From Rhyacophila brunnea (Eukaryota; Arthropoda; Insecta; Trichoptera; Rhyacophilidae): 64,000 nt of DNA. Positions within the stretch are counted from its first letter, which is position 1; each line of letters opens with the position of its first letter. Position numbers and translations under genes: made by a program. This document shows, one piece after another, positions 1-12,092 of this stretch. The notes beneath the pieces were generated by a model. The model saw only the letters and a program-made list of their open reading frames with translations, ran no database searches and was not told where the DNA came from. The stretch is taken from assembly GCA_022495005.1 (NCBI GenBank), contig JAGYXB010001020.1, positions 310,001-374,000 on the forward strand, read 5' to 3'.

Positions 1-304
1 TATAAATATATCAAAGAATAAAAGACTATTTGGCATGTAGCCTTCAAAAATTGTATGTGTTACATCTCAGTTATAGTAGTATACAAGTGGGAGTGCAGTG
101 ATCATGTTTCAAATAAAACATCGACTCGTTTTTCAGTTTCCAATTACCGATACAGGCTTTATCTTATAATAAAATGAAATATTTTTTTTAAACACTATTT
201 TCATGAATTCATTAATTATTAATGAAAATACGATTATCTCATTATATTATGATAAGTATGATACCTTACTTTATTTGTTTATTTTAGGTTATATTTAAGT
301 TTAT
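1..304. other. AT-rich sequence, no feature seen
   Basis: No open frame of useful length, tRNA-like box or terminal inverted repeat is visible here. It leads directly into a SINE fragment. Confidence 0.5.
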
Positions 305-492
305 GTTAAGGTTCGAATCATGTATCTGGCAAGTACACTTATTGTTTTCCAATTTGTGTGTGAGTCAGGGTATGGACCTAATAGGTTGAGCAAGTGGCTG
401 ACATCCATTTCTCGTAAAAAACAAAAATCTGTTAATAAAAACCTCTACTCTGTGGAGGCTCATATGATCCTGTTAGGATAGGACATGGTCGG
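305..492 (+). mobile_element. SINE family A, 5'-truncated copy
   Basis: The copy starts near a Pol III B-box-like GGTTCGAATC at about 310 and lacks most of the tRNA-like head. The body matches five other copies here: a stretch reading ATGGACCTAATAGGTTGAGC, a run of A-rich sequence, then two short hairpins near the 3' end (CCTC...GAGG and GATC...GGATC). Family A is defined only by comparing copies in this window. The tRNA-derived origin is inferred from copies with fuller heads at 17.4, 28.6 and 41.0 kb. Confidence 0.75.
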
Positions 493-2599
493 AAATAAAA
501 AAAAATATTTATGGTCTTACACATACATATTTCTTGAAACTTTTTACTGTGTTAAACCACGTGTTTAGGGTTTCTACGATTGTTTGTTAATATATTAGAA
601 GTTTGATGACTATTGTCGAACAAGAACTTAATCTTCACGTGGTAAAACTGCGAATTAATAAGCCCCTCCAGTGCACTTCATCGCACTTTCGTTTTCAAAT
701 GAGGAACGCCCTCAAATTTATCATTTCATTTTACACTTCTGTGGTGTACGGATCTATTTACGTAAGTTCATGCTTTTTATAATAAAAATAAATCTAAAAT
801 GATCAGGAGTGATGTTATAATTATTTATAGTAAAATTTTGGTTTATTACAAAGAAGAAAAGTAGTCTCACCTAAAAAGTGACCTGATACATTATTTAAAT
901 ACGCGTTGTCGCCATGACAAGTACGTCACTGAGAAGTCGTTTATCTGATTACAGCGAATTCCTGTTATCGACAAGTTCTTATTGTCAGACAGTAAGTGTT
1001 TCTTCTGTTTCCTTACTAAAAGTTTTGGGCTTGTTGCAAAATCTGGAAATTTCTTAAAAATTGCCTCTGCAACTAACCCTTAAATGTTGAAGAAAGAAGA
1101 ATTAATAATAGAAAGTGAAAACCTACAAATTTAGTAGGATATAACATTATTATTCTTTTTCATACATCTAAATGTTCGTCATTCTTTGAAGAATATTCAA
1201 AAAATCATGTAAGGAGGAGTAAATAATGTTAGGACATATGGCTTATTTATACTATAATATATTATATGAGTCCTCAAGAATCAAAAGTAAAATAATGTAT
1301 AATTCAATATTGGAATAATTTTATATTATTTGTAATTAATATTCAACTGTGAAACATAAAACGTAATAGTAATTAATTAAATAAACCTTTTATAATATTT
1401 TTTATGTTAAATCTAAATATTAAATTATGGAAAGTTATGCCTTTGATTTTTGTTGAGCAATCATATGAGCGTTCAAAGCGTAATAAAAATACTAATTGTA
1501 ATTATTATACGAAACAATTATTTTTAATTGGCGCATGATAACGCAATCAATTTAATTACTGACAAAATTTTGTATGCAATTGCATTGATTTCAGTATTAA
1601 TATTTTAGATATTGAAACGATAAATAAATAAAGTCATTTTTGGCTGTACAAACAAAATTTAAGAACCGTTAAGGCTATACTTCAGCTGGGGCATGGTCTA
1701 AAACGATCATGACTACGCGACGCGTGCTTTGATTGATGAAGATTGTGCAAATGACGCGTGCAGAATAAAACACAATTTGTCATAAAAAGTCAACATGCGT
1801 CCATTTAATGTTATGTTTATTGTTCTATTACTAATAATAATGATATATTCATTGACATGTTTTCTTTTTCAAGTAAATGTGTAACGTTTTTTAGTCATCT
1901 TTACACGATTTAAGAACTAATTCCCCCGTCGCCATCACAAAACATATTGACGTGTTCACAGCTCAACTTTCGCTCTCCGATTGCCAGCCAGTCCGAAATT
2001 TCGTCGCACCTATAATTGAAAATTATTTGCCATTTCACTGAAATACCGTCTTAACGAATTATAATATATTTCTCATATTGCAACTTAACCCCTCCCCGTC
2101 TAACCCCTTGCCCCTTTATAATTCTTCATAAAAGAATAACGATAATCTACTGTTCAAGTTCCATTATCCTGAAAAGTAAATCAATGCCTCCCATATATTT
2201 TATTACATTCCACGAGGAATCTATTAGTATATTTTCAAATCAATAGCACCATCGCATAGCAGAATTTCATTTCAATGTGTATACTAAAATAGGCAAAAAG
2301 GTTTTTATGTGGGGCAGAAATATTTTGTAGATTTTAAATTATCTTTTTGTATTAAAATACATAGTATAATATAGAATAGTTTTTATTGCTATTTCTAGGG
2401 TAAACAACATATTTATGAAAATTCATCACCCAATTTCTAATGTATTGTAAGGGGATAATGACTTTTGCCATCAGTCGATACAAATGTGTTGGCATTGTCA
2501 AATTTTATCTATTGACGTAATTCTTTGCTAGCCGAAATTCTACTCTGACGTATGTATTAACATCACAATATACTTAACTGTTATATTAAAATTACTTAT
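493..2599. other. Gene-free stretch with one repeat fragment
   Basis: Mostly AT-rich noncoding sequence. Around 995-1045 there is a roughly 30-bp match (TTTTGGGCTTGTTGCA) to the fold-back family D at 12.2 and 13.3 kb. A 42-codon open stretch at about 1913-2040 has no start and no convincing splice sites, so I do not call it a gene. Confidence 0.45.
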
Positions 2600-2722
2600 A
2601 CTGGTGCTGAGCTTTCATCCAGGAGCTCCGGGATCAATTACTAGTGAGGTCAAAATATATATTTATGTGATTTTCTCAAAGTCTGCGTGTTTGTGATTGT
2701 TTCACTTATATTACTAACCAAA
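2600..2722 (+). mobile_element. SINE family B, degraded copy
   Basis: The sequence aligns to the family B copy at 31.57 kb. It has the remains of the anticodon and T arms (GGGATCAATTACTAGTGAGG), then the body motif ATATTTATGTGATTTTCTCA and a GTGTTTGTGATTG segment. The D arm is missing or too diverged to see. The T-arm box is mutated, so this copy is unlikely to be transcribed by Pol III. Confidence 0.65.
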
Positions 2723-3442
2723 CTGCTGTTTTACTACACTAATGTCATTGGAAGTCATGGCCTGTTATAGTGTTAAAAATAATATTTATTATATACTTAA
2801 ATTAAATTAAAATTACTTTATAATTTTATTTATTTATAAATTTCTTAATTTAATCTTCACACTCTATTACTCAAAACTAAAACAACTTACTCACAATAAC
2901 TACTACGGACTAGCAATAGTTCTGAATCTTCTAGAGTTGGTCCATAGTAATGAGATTGACTTAATGTGTTATTTATTGACGCCGGATTAAATAAGGGTTT
3001 GTCTTAGTAAAATTCGACTATGATGTTGATAAACTCTAAAATATGTTACTATTTTACTATAAATCCAATAAATATTTATATATAAGCTTTTATTTTATCA
3101 GATACTTTGAATACGTCCCTCACTCGCACTTTTTCAGTTTCAAAATCGCAATTATCAAATCAATTAATAAATAATTAAGTATGAAGCACCCATATATGAT
3201 ATTTATATTCATCAAGTGCTTCCAAATTATGTATGTTAAATAAGAAGTGGTCAAAATTTATATGAAGTATATTATTTTTTTTAATTAAGAAAATATATAG
3301 TAATTATAAATATGGAACAATTCTTCAAATTTTTTACGATAACTTATCTATTAGGTACTATATAAATAAGGAAAAATTAATGAAGGCGATGTAAAGTTGT
3401 GTTCTGTTATGTAGTATTTAAATAATTTTCTATAATGATGAT
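2723..3442. other. AT-rich stretch, no feature seen
   Basis: No coding or repeat structure could be supported. A short piece near 3210-3240 (CCAAATTATGTATGTTAAATAAG) resembles the tail of SINE family C, but it is too short to call. Confidence 0.4.
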
Positions 3443-3782
3443 GGAATACACAGGACGAACCAGTCAATCATCCAAAGACTGCAGATAAAGGAAGGGCTCT
3501 CGACAATATGTCTGAGATTAAATCTGCAGTTTTTTGGATATATTGTCCCGCCCGGACCAGACAACCTGGAGAGACTGGTAGTTTTGGGTGGCCTCCAGGG
3601 AAGGCGAAGCAGAGGAAGAGCGTCTGCGCGCTGGAGCGACTAAGAGCTGATTGGGGGCACCATTCATTCTGCCCTGCGAGAAATGGAAGATCGAAAAGGA
3701 TGGAAAGTCTTTGCCACTCAAAGGATGGCAAAATTAAAAAGGTGGTCATGATCCTCAGCCATGAGTGTACCATCAAGAAGAA
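3443..3782 (+). pseudogene. LINE (family alpha) 3' fragment, reverse-transcriptase C-terminus
   Basis: A 5'-truncated non-LTR retrotransposon end, closely related to the longer copy at 62.3 kb. In the shared frame it carries the C-terminal domain after the reverse transcriptase: NQSII, an FF/FGYI-type 'FGHI' equivalent, then a GRxSRGRASARWS-like basic stretch, and it ends in an AAGAAGAAG tail at about 3782. Indels break the frame, for example the change from GCGACCAAG to GCGACTAAG gives a stop. Small ORFs read on either strand here are by-products. It cannot encode an active element. Confidence 0.85.
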
Positions 3783-4653
3783 GATATTATATAGAAATAA
3801 CTTTCGGGTTTTCCATTATGTACAATCAATGTAATATTTCGGGTATAGTATTTTTCCGATATAATTATCCTTCAGCATGTCTCAAGTAGTATGTGAATCC
3901 ATTAATTCTGATTCTCTTATAAATAATTCCAATCTCTAGAGAGTAACGTATAAACGGCTCTCAGAATCGAGTTGCTTAAATAATTCTATGTGAGAAATCT
4001 CTTAAGAAGGGTTTACAATCAATATGGCTAGCCAGTCCAAAAAAGATAAGATTTCAACGAACTAAACATTTCAGAATGCCGCTATCTTACCTGACACGTA
4101 GTAGAAATTACATGATAGACCATTATCTGTATACACTATCTAAGACTCACCGCTAGAGCCTTCACTCTAAATTACTAAGTATTTATTTACTTCTCTGAAA
4201 ACCTTAGTGAAGTGATGGAAATCGGAAAGTAAATAATAATATAACTGAATTAAGAAAACTAATTAATATTTTATTTTTCACTGTTATTACTTCTTAATAT
4301 AAATATTGTGTAGTAGAAATAATAAATATCTTGTTATATTTTTGATATTTTATGTACTAAGGTACTCATTTCTACAATTTTAATTGAAAACATCTTAAAG
4401 AAGAAATTGATTAAGTACCTAGTAAATAAAATTCTGAAAACAGAAAATAATAAAGAAATTTAAAAACATCCATAATAGATGTTATGCTCTGTAAGTTTAT
4501 TATGTTTAATTAAATTCTAGCAGACCAATCGTAATGTTTGAAAAAAAACTAATTTTAACGGTATTACCACTTAGGTATATAAATTTGATAACTTACTAGG
4601 TAATAATAAGTTTTGAAATTTTTAAGAATTTAACGGTGAAGAATTTTTAGTAA
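3783..4653. other. AT-rich stretch, no feature seen
   Basis: No open frames, tRNA-like boxes or paired inverted repeats were found between the LINE fragment and the hAT element's TSD. Confidence 0.45.
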
Positions 4654-4661
4654 GTTATAAC

Positions 4662-5314
4662 TAGGGCCCGGATTTATATGCTAGTGCATGTTTGGTTAGG
4701 GTGTATGCACAGCTATGAGAGTCGCACAGAAACCTGTTTTGAAAGACACAGAATCCAAAAATAAAATTTTATTGTGCATATAAATGCATATTTGAGACGT
4801 TAGAGCATATTTGAGACATTAGTGCATATTTCATAAATAAGTGCATATTTTAGAGCTTTTGAATTGATAATTTTAGTTTTTTTTTAAATTATTTTATCGA
4901 AATATAACTAAGTTAGTAAGGTAGATAGTTTAGGTCCAATTGCATTTTTAATGCCATCTCCGAGCTGTGGATTTATCCAATTTTTTTTTTCGGGCAAGAA
5001 ACAGAAAATAGTATTTAGGAATAGTTAAGTGTGTCATGTTATGTTTGGTTTACATTGCATTTATTATTCAATTATTTGTACTTGTGAAAAACTATTTTAA
5101 AAATTGTAATTGATTAACTTTATATTCATTGTTTATGTTTTTTTTGTTCTGCTATCATATTATGTTGAAAAATTATTAACTAGTTATTCGATTTTTTGTC
5201 AGTAATATTGGATAAAGTGGGTATTTACAATTTCTTTCCATAAAAAATGAAAAATTTTAACTGCATATTTCTTCGGTTTTAGTGCATATTTTATTGATGT
5301 GCATACGCTTCCTG
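4662..5314. mobile_element. Non-autonomous hAT element with subterminal TGCATATTT repeats
   Basis: A perfect 8-bp TSD GTTATAAC flanks the element (4654-4661 and 5315-5322). The ends read TAGGGCCCGGATTTATATGC on the left and, inverted, CAGGAAGCGTATGCACATC on the right. That is a hAT-type (C/T)AGGG start with poor internal symmetry. Copies of TGCATATTT cluster inside both ends (about 4770-4860 and 5260-5300). This is expected for transposase-binding subterminal repeats in the hAT superfamily. At 653 bp with no transposase ORF, it must have been moved by an enzyme encoded elsewhere. Confidence 0.85.
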
Positions 5315-5322
5315 GTTATAAC

Positions 5323-5706
5323 ATATTATAATAGTACCTGAGCGTCATTTGCGTTTATTTACTGGCACCAATAGTGTGTAAATTAGAGTATAATAAATGT
5401 TTAGGTGTAAAAGTACTGTCAGTTTCACCATTTTTCAATATTCAAGCGTAAGCAAGATGCATTCTTGTCATCGTATGGTAATATTTGACAGAATGTGAAA
5501 ATTGGTAACATCAAAAATGCTCTGCGTGTTGTAGTCCGTAGTTTTCCCCGCATGTTTGTATTATCGTTCTACTGCGCAGGCGCTGATATCGTAGAAGTCC
5601 CAACTAACGTGTGAAACTTCAGAATCTGCCACGCTTTTTTGATTCATGCATGCAGTCTTGCAATTTGCATGATATTACGTGTTTACGCCTGCATTTTCTT
5701 GCTACG
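5323..5706. other. Gene-free spacer between two hAT elements
   Basis: Slightly more GC-rich near 5520-5700, but no continuous reading frame and no repeat partner was seen in the window. Confidence 0.4.
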
Positions 5707-5714
5707 GTCATGAC

Positions 5715-6544
5715 TAGGCAATCCAATCCCGAGCCAAAATTCTGCTCCTAGGATTTCGGGATTACAATTTGACAATCCCGGTCGTTGTTAATATATTTTT
5801 TTTATATTTCAAATAACATTGATAAAATCGGTCAAAAATAAATCTAGTATAATTTATACTATTTAAGACATTTTTATTGTTAATATTGTGTACGTTCAAT
5901 CTTAAAAATACATAAGTTTAATGGAGTAAATAATATTGTAGTATAAGTAATAATGTGAATTTAATACTTTGGACACTGAAGACGAACCCAGCGCGTAATG
6001 ACCAGGTAGCCGATCGATGTTTTTAACGTGCATTTTAAAGGTGGTAATTAAAAATCATTATCAAGTCAGCAGCGAATAAGTAATATGAGATTGCTGTTTC
6101 TGATAGCAAAATTTAATGAATGGGTTAGCGAGATTTAAAATAGTAAAGCAAATCGTGGTGTATGGCCTTTCCGCTTCATAAATCTAATTAGTCAGCCAGA
6201 TATGAAACTGCCGTAAAACGTATGAAATCATGGTGGAATTACTGTTAAAAGTGCGTAGTATTGTTTTTTTTCCAATCTTTCTCATTTTTATTAATTTATG
6301 TGAAAAAATAAAATGAATCGGCAACTTACATGTGGGTATAAATCATATTTTATTCAAAGTCAGTTTATTTCTAATTTAGTTATTTGTTATTAAAAGTATT
6401 TTTCCTGTTATATTTTCGTTTTTAATTTTATTTTCCATAAAAATTGATAAACAAATCAATCCCGAAATCTTCGGGATTATGTTTACCAATCCCGGGATTC
6501 ATAGGTATCAAAAATAGCTCGGGATCCCGGAATTGGAATCCCTA
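5715..6544. mobile_element. Non-autonomous hAT element (CCCGGGAT-rich ends)
   Basis: The flanking 8-bp TSDs are GTCATGAC (5707-5714) and GTCACGAC (6545-6552), with one mismatch. The left end is TAGGCAATCCAATCCCGAGC. The inverted right end is TAGGGATTCCAATTCCGGG followed by ATCCCGAGC. CCCG/CGGG-rich subterminal motifs recur near both ends (about 5725-5785 and 6458-6535). The interior is AT-rich with no transposase frame. The hAT assignment rests on TIR start, TSD length and subterminal repeats. Confidence 0.88.
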
Positions 6545-6650
6545 GTCACGACAATAAGTACTGTTAGTAGTAAATCCATGAACATGTAAACTGGGTACAA
6601 TACAAATTAGTGCTGCTGATAATGCAAGAAAAAGATAATTTATATTATTA

Positions 6651-8523
6651 CTAGCTGACCCGGCAAACGTTGTTCTGCCATATAAATTATTTCTAGTGAA
6701 TATTTTGGTTGTTAAATAAAAAATAACGAATGTATCGTAAGTGTGTGGGGATGGGATCTATGACAGAAAGAGGAATGGAGCGCTGTAGACGATGACCGCC
6801 GATAAAAACAAAAAAACATCAACCATTCATTTTCTTAATTCAAAATGAGTAATGATGTTCATAATTAATGAATTACTTGTGACAGGATCTCGTTGTTTAA
6901 TGTTTATGCAATATCCGTCTTGTCCCTACCAGAAAATTAGCGGATATTGGAGAGCGTCGTATAAACGGTGTGTGTCAGCGATAAACTCCAGATTATTGTT
7001 TCTTCTTAGAATCACGAATTCTCGCGTCGATGTGCGGTCGCCAACCATGATTCCAGCAATGTCGTTAAAAACAGGTGCATTGAATCGACGCACGTGCTCT
7101 CCAGCTGATGTTTTATCAGGATTGATGACAATGGCGTTATTGTCACTTTGCAATTCGTGCATGTGTGCTTTGAAGAATTTCAATAATTCATTGTGCTCAT
7201 TCAATAGGGCGTCCAGTTTGCCGACGATACGCCTGGCATTAGGCGAATTGAGGTTTTTGTAGCCGCAACGTGCATCCACACGATTGATGTCCTCGCCGCC
7301 CATGAAGTAGATTTGTAAAAAAATATGTGGTTCGTTTCGCATTGGCAGCAATGAGCCTACTTTGTGGTATACCTGGCCTTTGATTTTGAACGTAGAATGG
7401 AATTGTTGACCATTTGCCGGAGTATTGTGAACTATTTCTGTTGCTCCGAACGAAGTCATTTGGAAGCATGAATTGAATGTGCGAACGGACTTCAGGAACA
7501 GGTTTGAATCTGGAACCGTGCCGATGAGCAAGCCGTTCAATGGTTCTGGTGGTATCTCAATTTCTGGTAGTTGCACTTTTCCTGATGCGCAACACATCCC
7601 GGCTGACTCATGTTTGAATTTGAGCGCATGACAATGGGGACATTCTTTGTCCATAGCACCAATCAGCACTTTCGGATGAGCGGAATATTCAATATCTGGC
7701 TCGTACTCGAATGCGAGATGAAGGAACGAAGCGGATGTAAATGTTCGATGTACTTGTTGGCGTTGTCGGTCATTTGCTCTGCGGTGTTAACTACGAACCG
7801 GCGCGCTTGGCTCCGTTCCAATTGTCGTTGTTGATTTCGTTCAGCTCGTGCCTCTTGTGATTGAGATGCACGCAATTGCAACATGCTCACACGCACGTTT
7901 TTGATATCTTGTTGGATTTGTTCGTCTGTTCTTTCTGCTCTAACTATTTCGCATGTTTGTGGCTTTATTCGTTCGACGGCCCAAATTGCCCCCCTTGCGT
8001 CTTGCTGGCATTGTGCACTGTAATACACGTACACAAAAATAGATAAATTAAAATAAATCGTACAAAGTTTTGCACGCACTGCGTTGTGATATGCCGAATG
8101 AAATGTCAAAATGACGCGACGCTTTTCTTGAATTCTTCTCGGACGTAGCGCCATCTGTCATTCAACAACATAAATAATTTCGTTCTGTTTGAAATACGAA
8201 CGACGGTTAAATTTGTTCATACAAAAATAATAAAATCGCAATTAAAAAAATGGGAGGGTGGGGGTAGGAGGGTGAAAATTTGGGGTTATAGGTATTTTCT
8301 GATGCCAAATAATAAAAAAAATACAAAAAAAAAATGTCAAAAATATAAAAGAAAAAATTTTCTGGATAGAGATACCCTAATCACTTAGCGGTATAAAATA
8401 TACTTGTTGACCTATTCTCATACCTAACAAATATACATAAAAAAAATCATAAAAATCAGTCGAGTCATTTCGGAGGAGTGCGACCACAAACATCGTGACA
8501 CGAGATTTTTATATATATAGAGA
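6651..8523 (-). mobile_element. Helitron, internally deleted, both ends present
   Basis: Read on the minus strand, the element starts at 8523 with TCTCTATATATATA directly after a host A. It ends at 6651 with CTAG directly before a host T, the A/T target typical of Helitrons. Upstream of CTAG is a hairpin-forming segment, GGCAGAACAACGTTTGCC (7-bp stem with one bulged G). Inside are the remains of a Helitron N-terminal protein. The HUH Rep nuclease and SF1B helicase regions are absent. About 1.87 kb remains of an element that is usually 5-6 kb or more. Confidence 0.93.
6926..8154 (-). pseudogene. Helitron replicase/helicase N-terminal region, frameshifted
   Basis: The 3' part (7669 to 6926) encodes CPHCHALKFKHESAGMCC and then GQVYHKVGSLLP and FLQIYFMGGED, characteristic of the Helitron_like_N domain ahead of the Rep domain. 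The 5' part (8154 to 7663) contains a Q/R-rich stretch typical of the Helitron N-terminus. The likely original start is the ATG at 8011, in another frame. At least two frameshifts separate the parts: one downstream of 8011 and one near 7720, where the EYEPDIEY-type motif changes frame. The frame ends at a TAG at 6926-6928 in a position expected to be a sense codon (probably CAG). Homology continues weakly about 30 codons beyond it. Catalytic regions are deleted. Confidence 0.88.
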
Positions 8524-8836
8524 TGAAGACAAACTCTTTCGAAGAAGGGAACTATGAAACATCAAATGATAATAATATTTTTAGTTTGCTTTGTGTCAAA
8601 TTATACTATACTTACTTTTATTATTTTAAAAAGTTTTGAATTTTGAGATGCCTTACTAGAAATGAATAATTGAATTATTACCCCTTTCGAAAATATTTAA
8701 CTTTAAATATTGAGTAACTACTGTTTTATTTATGACGCCGTATTTATGATAGCCACAAATTTAATGATGATATAATTATATGTTAAAATTTTACATAGTC
8801 ACAGTTTTTCGATACCACAACAAATTCCATGGTTAA

Positions 8837-9568
8837 GGGCAGACGTGCTCAGCGTGGGTCAAAATTACCGTTTAAAAAAAATCGGTTAGGTACATTATCA
8901 AACACGCGCGTTAACATCATTTTACTCCCTACTTCAATTATAGTTTGTCAATTTATGGCTACGGAAGTGTGTTGTAGCTTAACCACTGGGGAATGCCAAA
9001 AGAAATGGCGTATTTCAAAAAAATACTACCTTATTCTTAGGTCAATAATTATTATAAAGCAATCATTATTCGTAGGATGTTTATCACACTTGAATGGTCA
9101 AAGATATAGCTTATAAGGAGTATCTTTATAATAATCTTCAAATGTGTTAATCTTGCCCGTTTTTTGAATAATAAAATGCCTAATTCTTGTCAAATTTGGG
9201 ATCACAGAGATTATCGATATTTTTTTTATCGTAAATATTTAACTATAATAATGTCGATATAAATTATACTGATGGTTTTATAAATACGTTTAAAAATTAA
9301 TAAATGTAAAAAATCTTAACACCACTGCACATTTATGTACTGAAATATGACTATATTCTAAAACATTAGAGCGAGAGGTTTAAAAGAATACTATTTTATG
9401 TAATAAAAATACTTTATGCAGTCATCAAATGTTTAAAATAAATATAAAGGATAATAAGGCTTCAAAATTATATAAATAGATTATCTACAAAATTTAAGGT
9501 ATGTCCAGGATCATGCTTTTAAAATAAAACAAAAGCTCCATTTTGACCTACGCTGAGCATGTCCCCCC
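8837..9568. mobile_element. Non-autonomous TTAA-flanked element (piggyBac-like MITE), complete copy
   Basis: TTAA duplications lie at 8833-8836 and 9569-9572. The terminal inverted repeats run about 33 bp: left GGGCAGACGTGCTCAGCGTG, inverted right GGGGGACATGCTCAGCGTAG, followed on both sides by GGTCAAAAT. TTAA targeting plus a G/C-triplet start suggests the piggyBac superfamily. The termini were not compared with named families. The interior has no transposase; the small 95-codon frame at 8829-9116 overlaps the left TIR and is fortuitous. A truncated relative lies at 47.5 kb. Confidence 0.82.
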
Positions 9569-9572
9569 TTAA

Positions 9573-10088
9573 GGAATAATGTAATTTTAGATAACGGTAA
9601 CGTTGAATAAAAGCAAAACAAAGCGATAATATTTGTGCCATGTAGCAATAAAGTGAAAAAGCTTATCAAGTTCAAATGAAATTTTTCACTGCCGTGAGAG
9701 AGTTCAAAATATTGTCGGATAGAGACAACTATCTCATTCTTTTTAATTAGAATAGTTTGCATATGACAACACAAAGTCCCCATAAAGACAGCTAGAAAAA
9801 AAACCTTATCCCAAAATTCTTTCCCAGCGTATATATTATGTTATATTGTTTTTTTTTCTATACATTATGTCCATTGTGATAACTTTTACATATTTTCGGT
9901 TTGCTATCCTCAGACTCTCTAATGTATTTGTTAAATAGCCTACAGATAGAGGTAATTTGGCATAACTCACAGCATTCGGCCAGTTTAAAGTTAGATGAGG
10001 ACTTAAAAGAGCTACGCAAGTTTCATCAATTTCAGTACAGTAGTTTTGCGCCTATATTATTATGTGCTTTCGTACCAAGGATGCTCAC
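9573..10088. other. Gene-free stretch, no feature seen
   Basis: AT-rich spacer between the TTAA element and a SINE. No supported coding or repeat feature. Confidence 0.4.
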
Positions 10089-10276
10089 GATAACCAAGCG
10101 GTAACGGTTTAGCTTATAATATTGTGGGTCCCATGTTTGAATCACGGGACTGAAATAAAGAGTATGGACCGAATAGAATAAGCAAATGACTAATAGGTAT
10201 ATTATATTTCTAGCAAAAACAAAAATTGACTCTGCGGAGGTCCATATTATGATCTTCTTAGGATCAAGCACAGTGA
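10089..10276 (+). mobile_element. SINE family A copy
   Basis: A tRNA-like head (A-box region AACCAAGCGGTAACGG, B-box region GTTTGAATCACG) is followed by the family A body (GTATGGACCGAATAG) and the paired 3' hairpin motifs, with GATCTTCTTAGGATC conserved. Both Pol III boxes are mutated compared with the copies at 28.6 and 41.0 kb. Confidence 0.8.
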
Positions 10277-12090
10277 TGTAATTTACCCATTCGCTGCGGA
10301 CCTTTTAATTAATATTTAATTACCAAATTTAAATAACATGCTAGTTATATCTAATGGCCACCTGATGGGCGACGCATCGGTTGTGTTGGACGCAGCTAAT
10401 GTATGCATCATGTAAATAGTCAATTCTGATCAAATATTTAGAAATTTACGACAGATACTTAAATTTTACTATTATTATAGATGCGTTATGTTTCTCGATA
10501 AATAACCATATTTTATGTGATGTTTAATTATTTTATTTTCCGTAAAAGTTCAAACAATGTTACTAAGTATCTTTAATGTAACAGCTAGAATTAATGTGCC
10601 ATTATACACTACAGGTAGCACTATCGCTAAAACATGTGTTTTTCTCTGTTTTTTGTACATCGTTACGTAATAGGAGTAAAGGTGCTGGCGATAAACACAT
10701 TTTCCTGAAATACACTTACAAGTTAGTAAAAACAATAACAAATTATTTCAACTAAATCGTTTAAGACGAAAGAAAAGAAAATAAATCTACACAATTTAAA
10801 GTAAATTGAATTTCAATCAAGTACCCACGTACTATTATGCCATTGACTCAAACATCTTTCTAATACGGAAATAAAAATGTTCTATTAGGTTAAGTACGTA
10901 GATTTTACAAAACATCTATACGTAAAAAAACTTGATTGAAACCATTGAAGTAGGTACAAGATACACCATTCAATACAATATCTGAACAAAAAAGTGAATA
11001 ATTTTTCCATACATCAATCAAAAATCTGTAAGAATATCAGTTGTTGCAATTATACAGGTAAAGTTCAGTTTTAAGTACATAATATCCAAGGATTATAATA
11101 TATGCGTTGGGAAGAGAAGGGGGTATCGTTAATTTATCTAGCATTATTAAAATAATACATTTTGTAAGAGAGAATTAACTTAGAATTGTTTGCGACTTTG
11201 AGTTATTTTATTTTTCCGATTTAATAATTCGTCAGTGGTTTAAACTATCCGCCAGATTCATAAGTGGTAGAAAATCAATATTGTCAAATGTCATTTGAAT
11301 TCATTAAAAAAAAAACAAATAAGTACCCTAAGTGAAATTTACTATGTATGGGGAATGTAGTATGGTGATAACGCTTGCATATTCGAGAAAATGGTGAGTA
11401 TCAGAAGTCAATAAAGGACACTTTTAGGCCATTCATGTTACGTTTTAACGAAATAATTCCTCTAAAAAGCTAGTTTCTCATAGCCGCAATTCAACAAAAT
11501 AGCAAGTACAAATCTTAACTTAATGTCATGTCAACTCAGTCAAAACACATTTGAGTGCATGACGACCACAGCCTTGGGTAACTGCTCCTGAGAGATTCCC
11601 ACTCATAAAAAAATTATGTTTCTCAACCAAAAATAGGGTTCCGCGATACCCCCGAATAAGACCGGGTGTTAACTCCCGTTACTGTAATGTCACCTTAGGT
11701 TACTCGACCCATAAAATTACAAATATTTCAATGAATATGCACTTCGTCATCTTTATATTTCAGCTATTACTAGAATCATCAATACTACATCGAATTAAAA
11801 TGGTATTATTTTCAAAATTGATAGCATTATTCAGTAAATACATATAATTATTGATAGATATCCATCAGATTTCATTAACGTGTAATAAATTATAAATGCA
11901 CATTACAAATAGAGCATCGCATTTCATTACGAACAATAAGAATAAATCTAAAAGTATATTCGACAATGAGTGATGCTCAATTCTGAGAAAGAGATATAAA
12001 AATAACGTATGAGATCAAGATACTAATATGACTTCTAGGCCGTAAAAATGTATAGAAATACTCGTATCTTTATATTTAAATTTTGATGCG
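10277..12090. other. Gene-free stretch, no feature seen
   Basis: About 1.8 kb of AT-rich sequence with short chance ORFs of up to about 63 codons. None shows homology or splice context that I can support. A short somewhat GC-richer patch at 11540-11710 has stops in every frame. Confidence 0.4.
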
Positions 12091-12092
12091 TT

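Noticed and set aside
1913..2040. 42-codon open stretch in a GC-richer patch
   Set aside because: No start codon, no splice signals and no recognisable homology.
3468..3834. Overlapping ORFs on both strands of about 67-108 codons
   Set aside because: They are shadows and frameshifted readings of the LINE alpha fragment, not host genes.
8829..9116. 95-codon ORF starting with MVKGRRAQRG
   Set aside because: It begins inside the left TIR of the TTAA element, and the codons are those of the inverted repeat.
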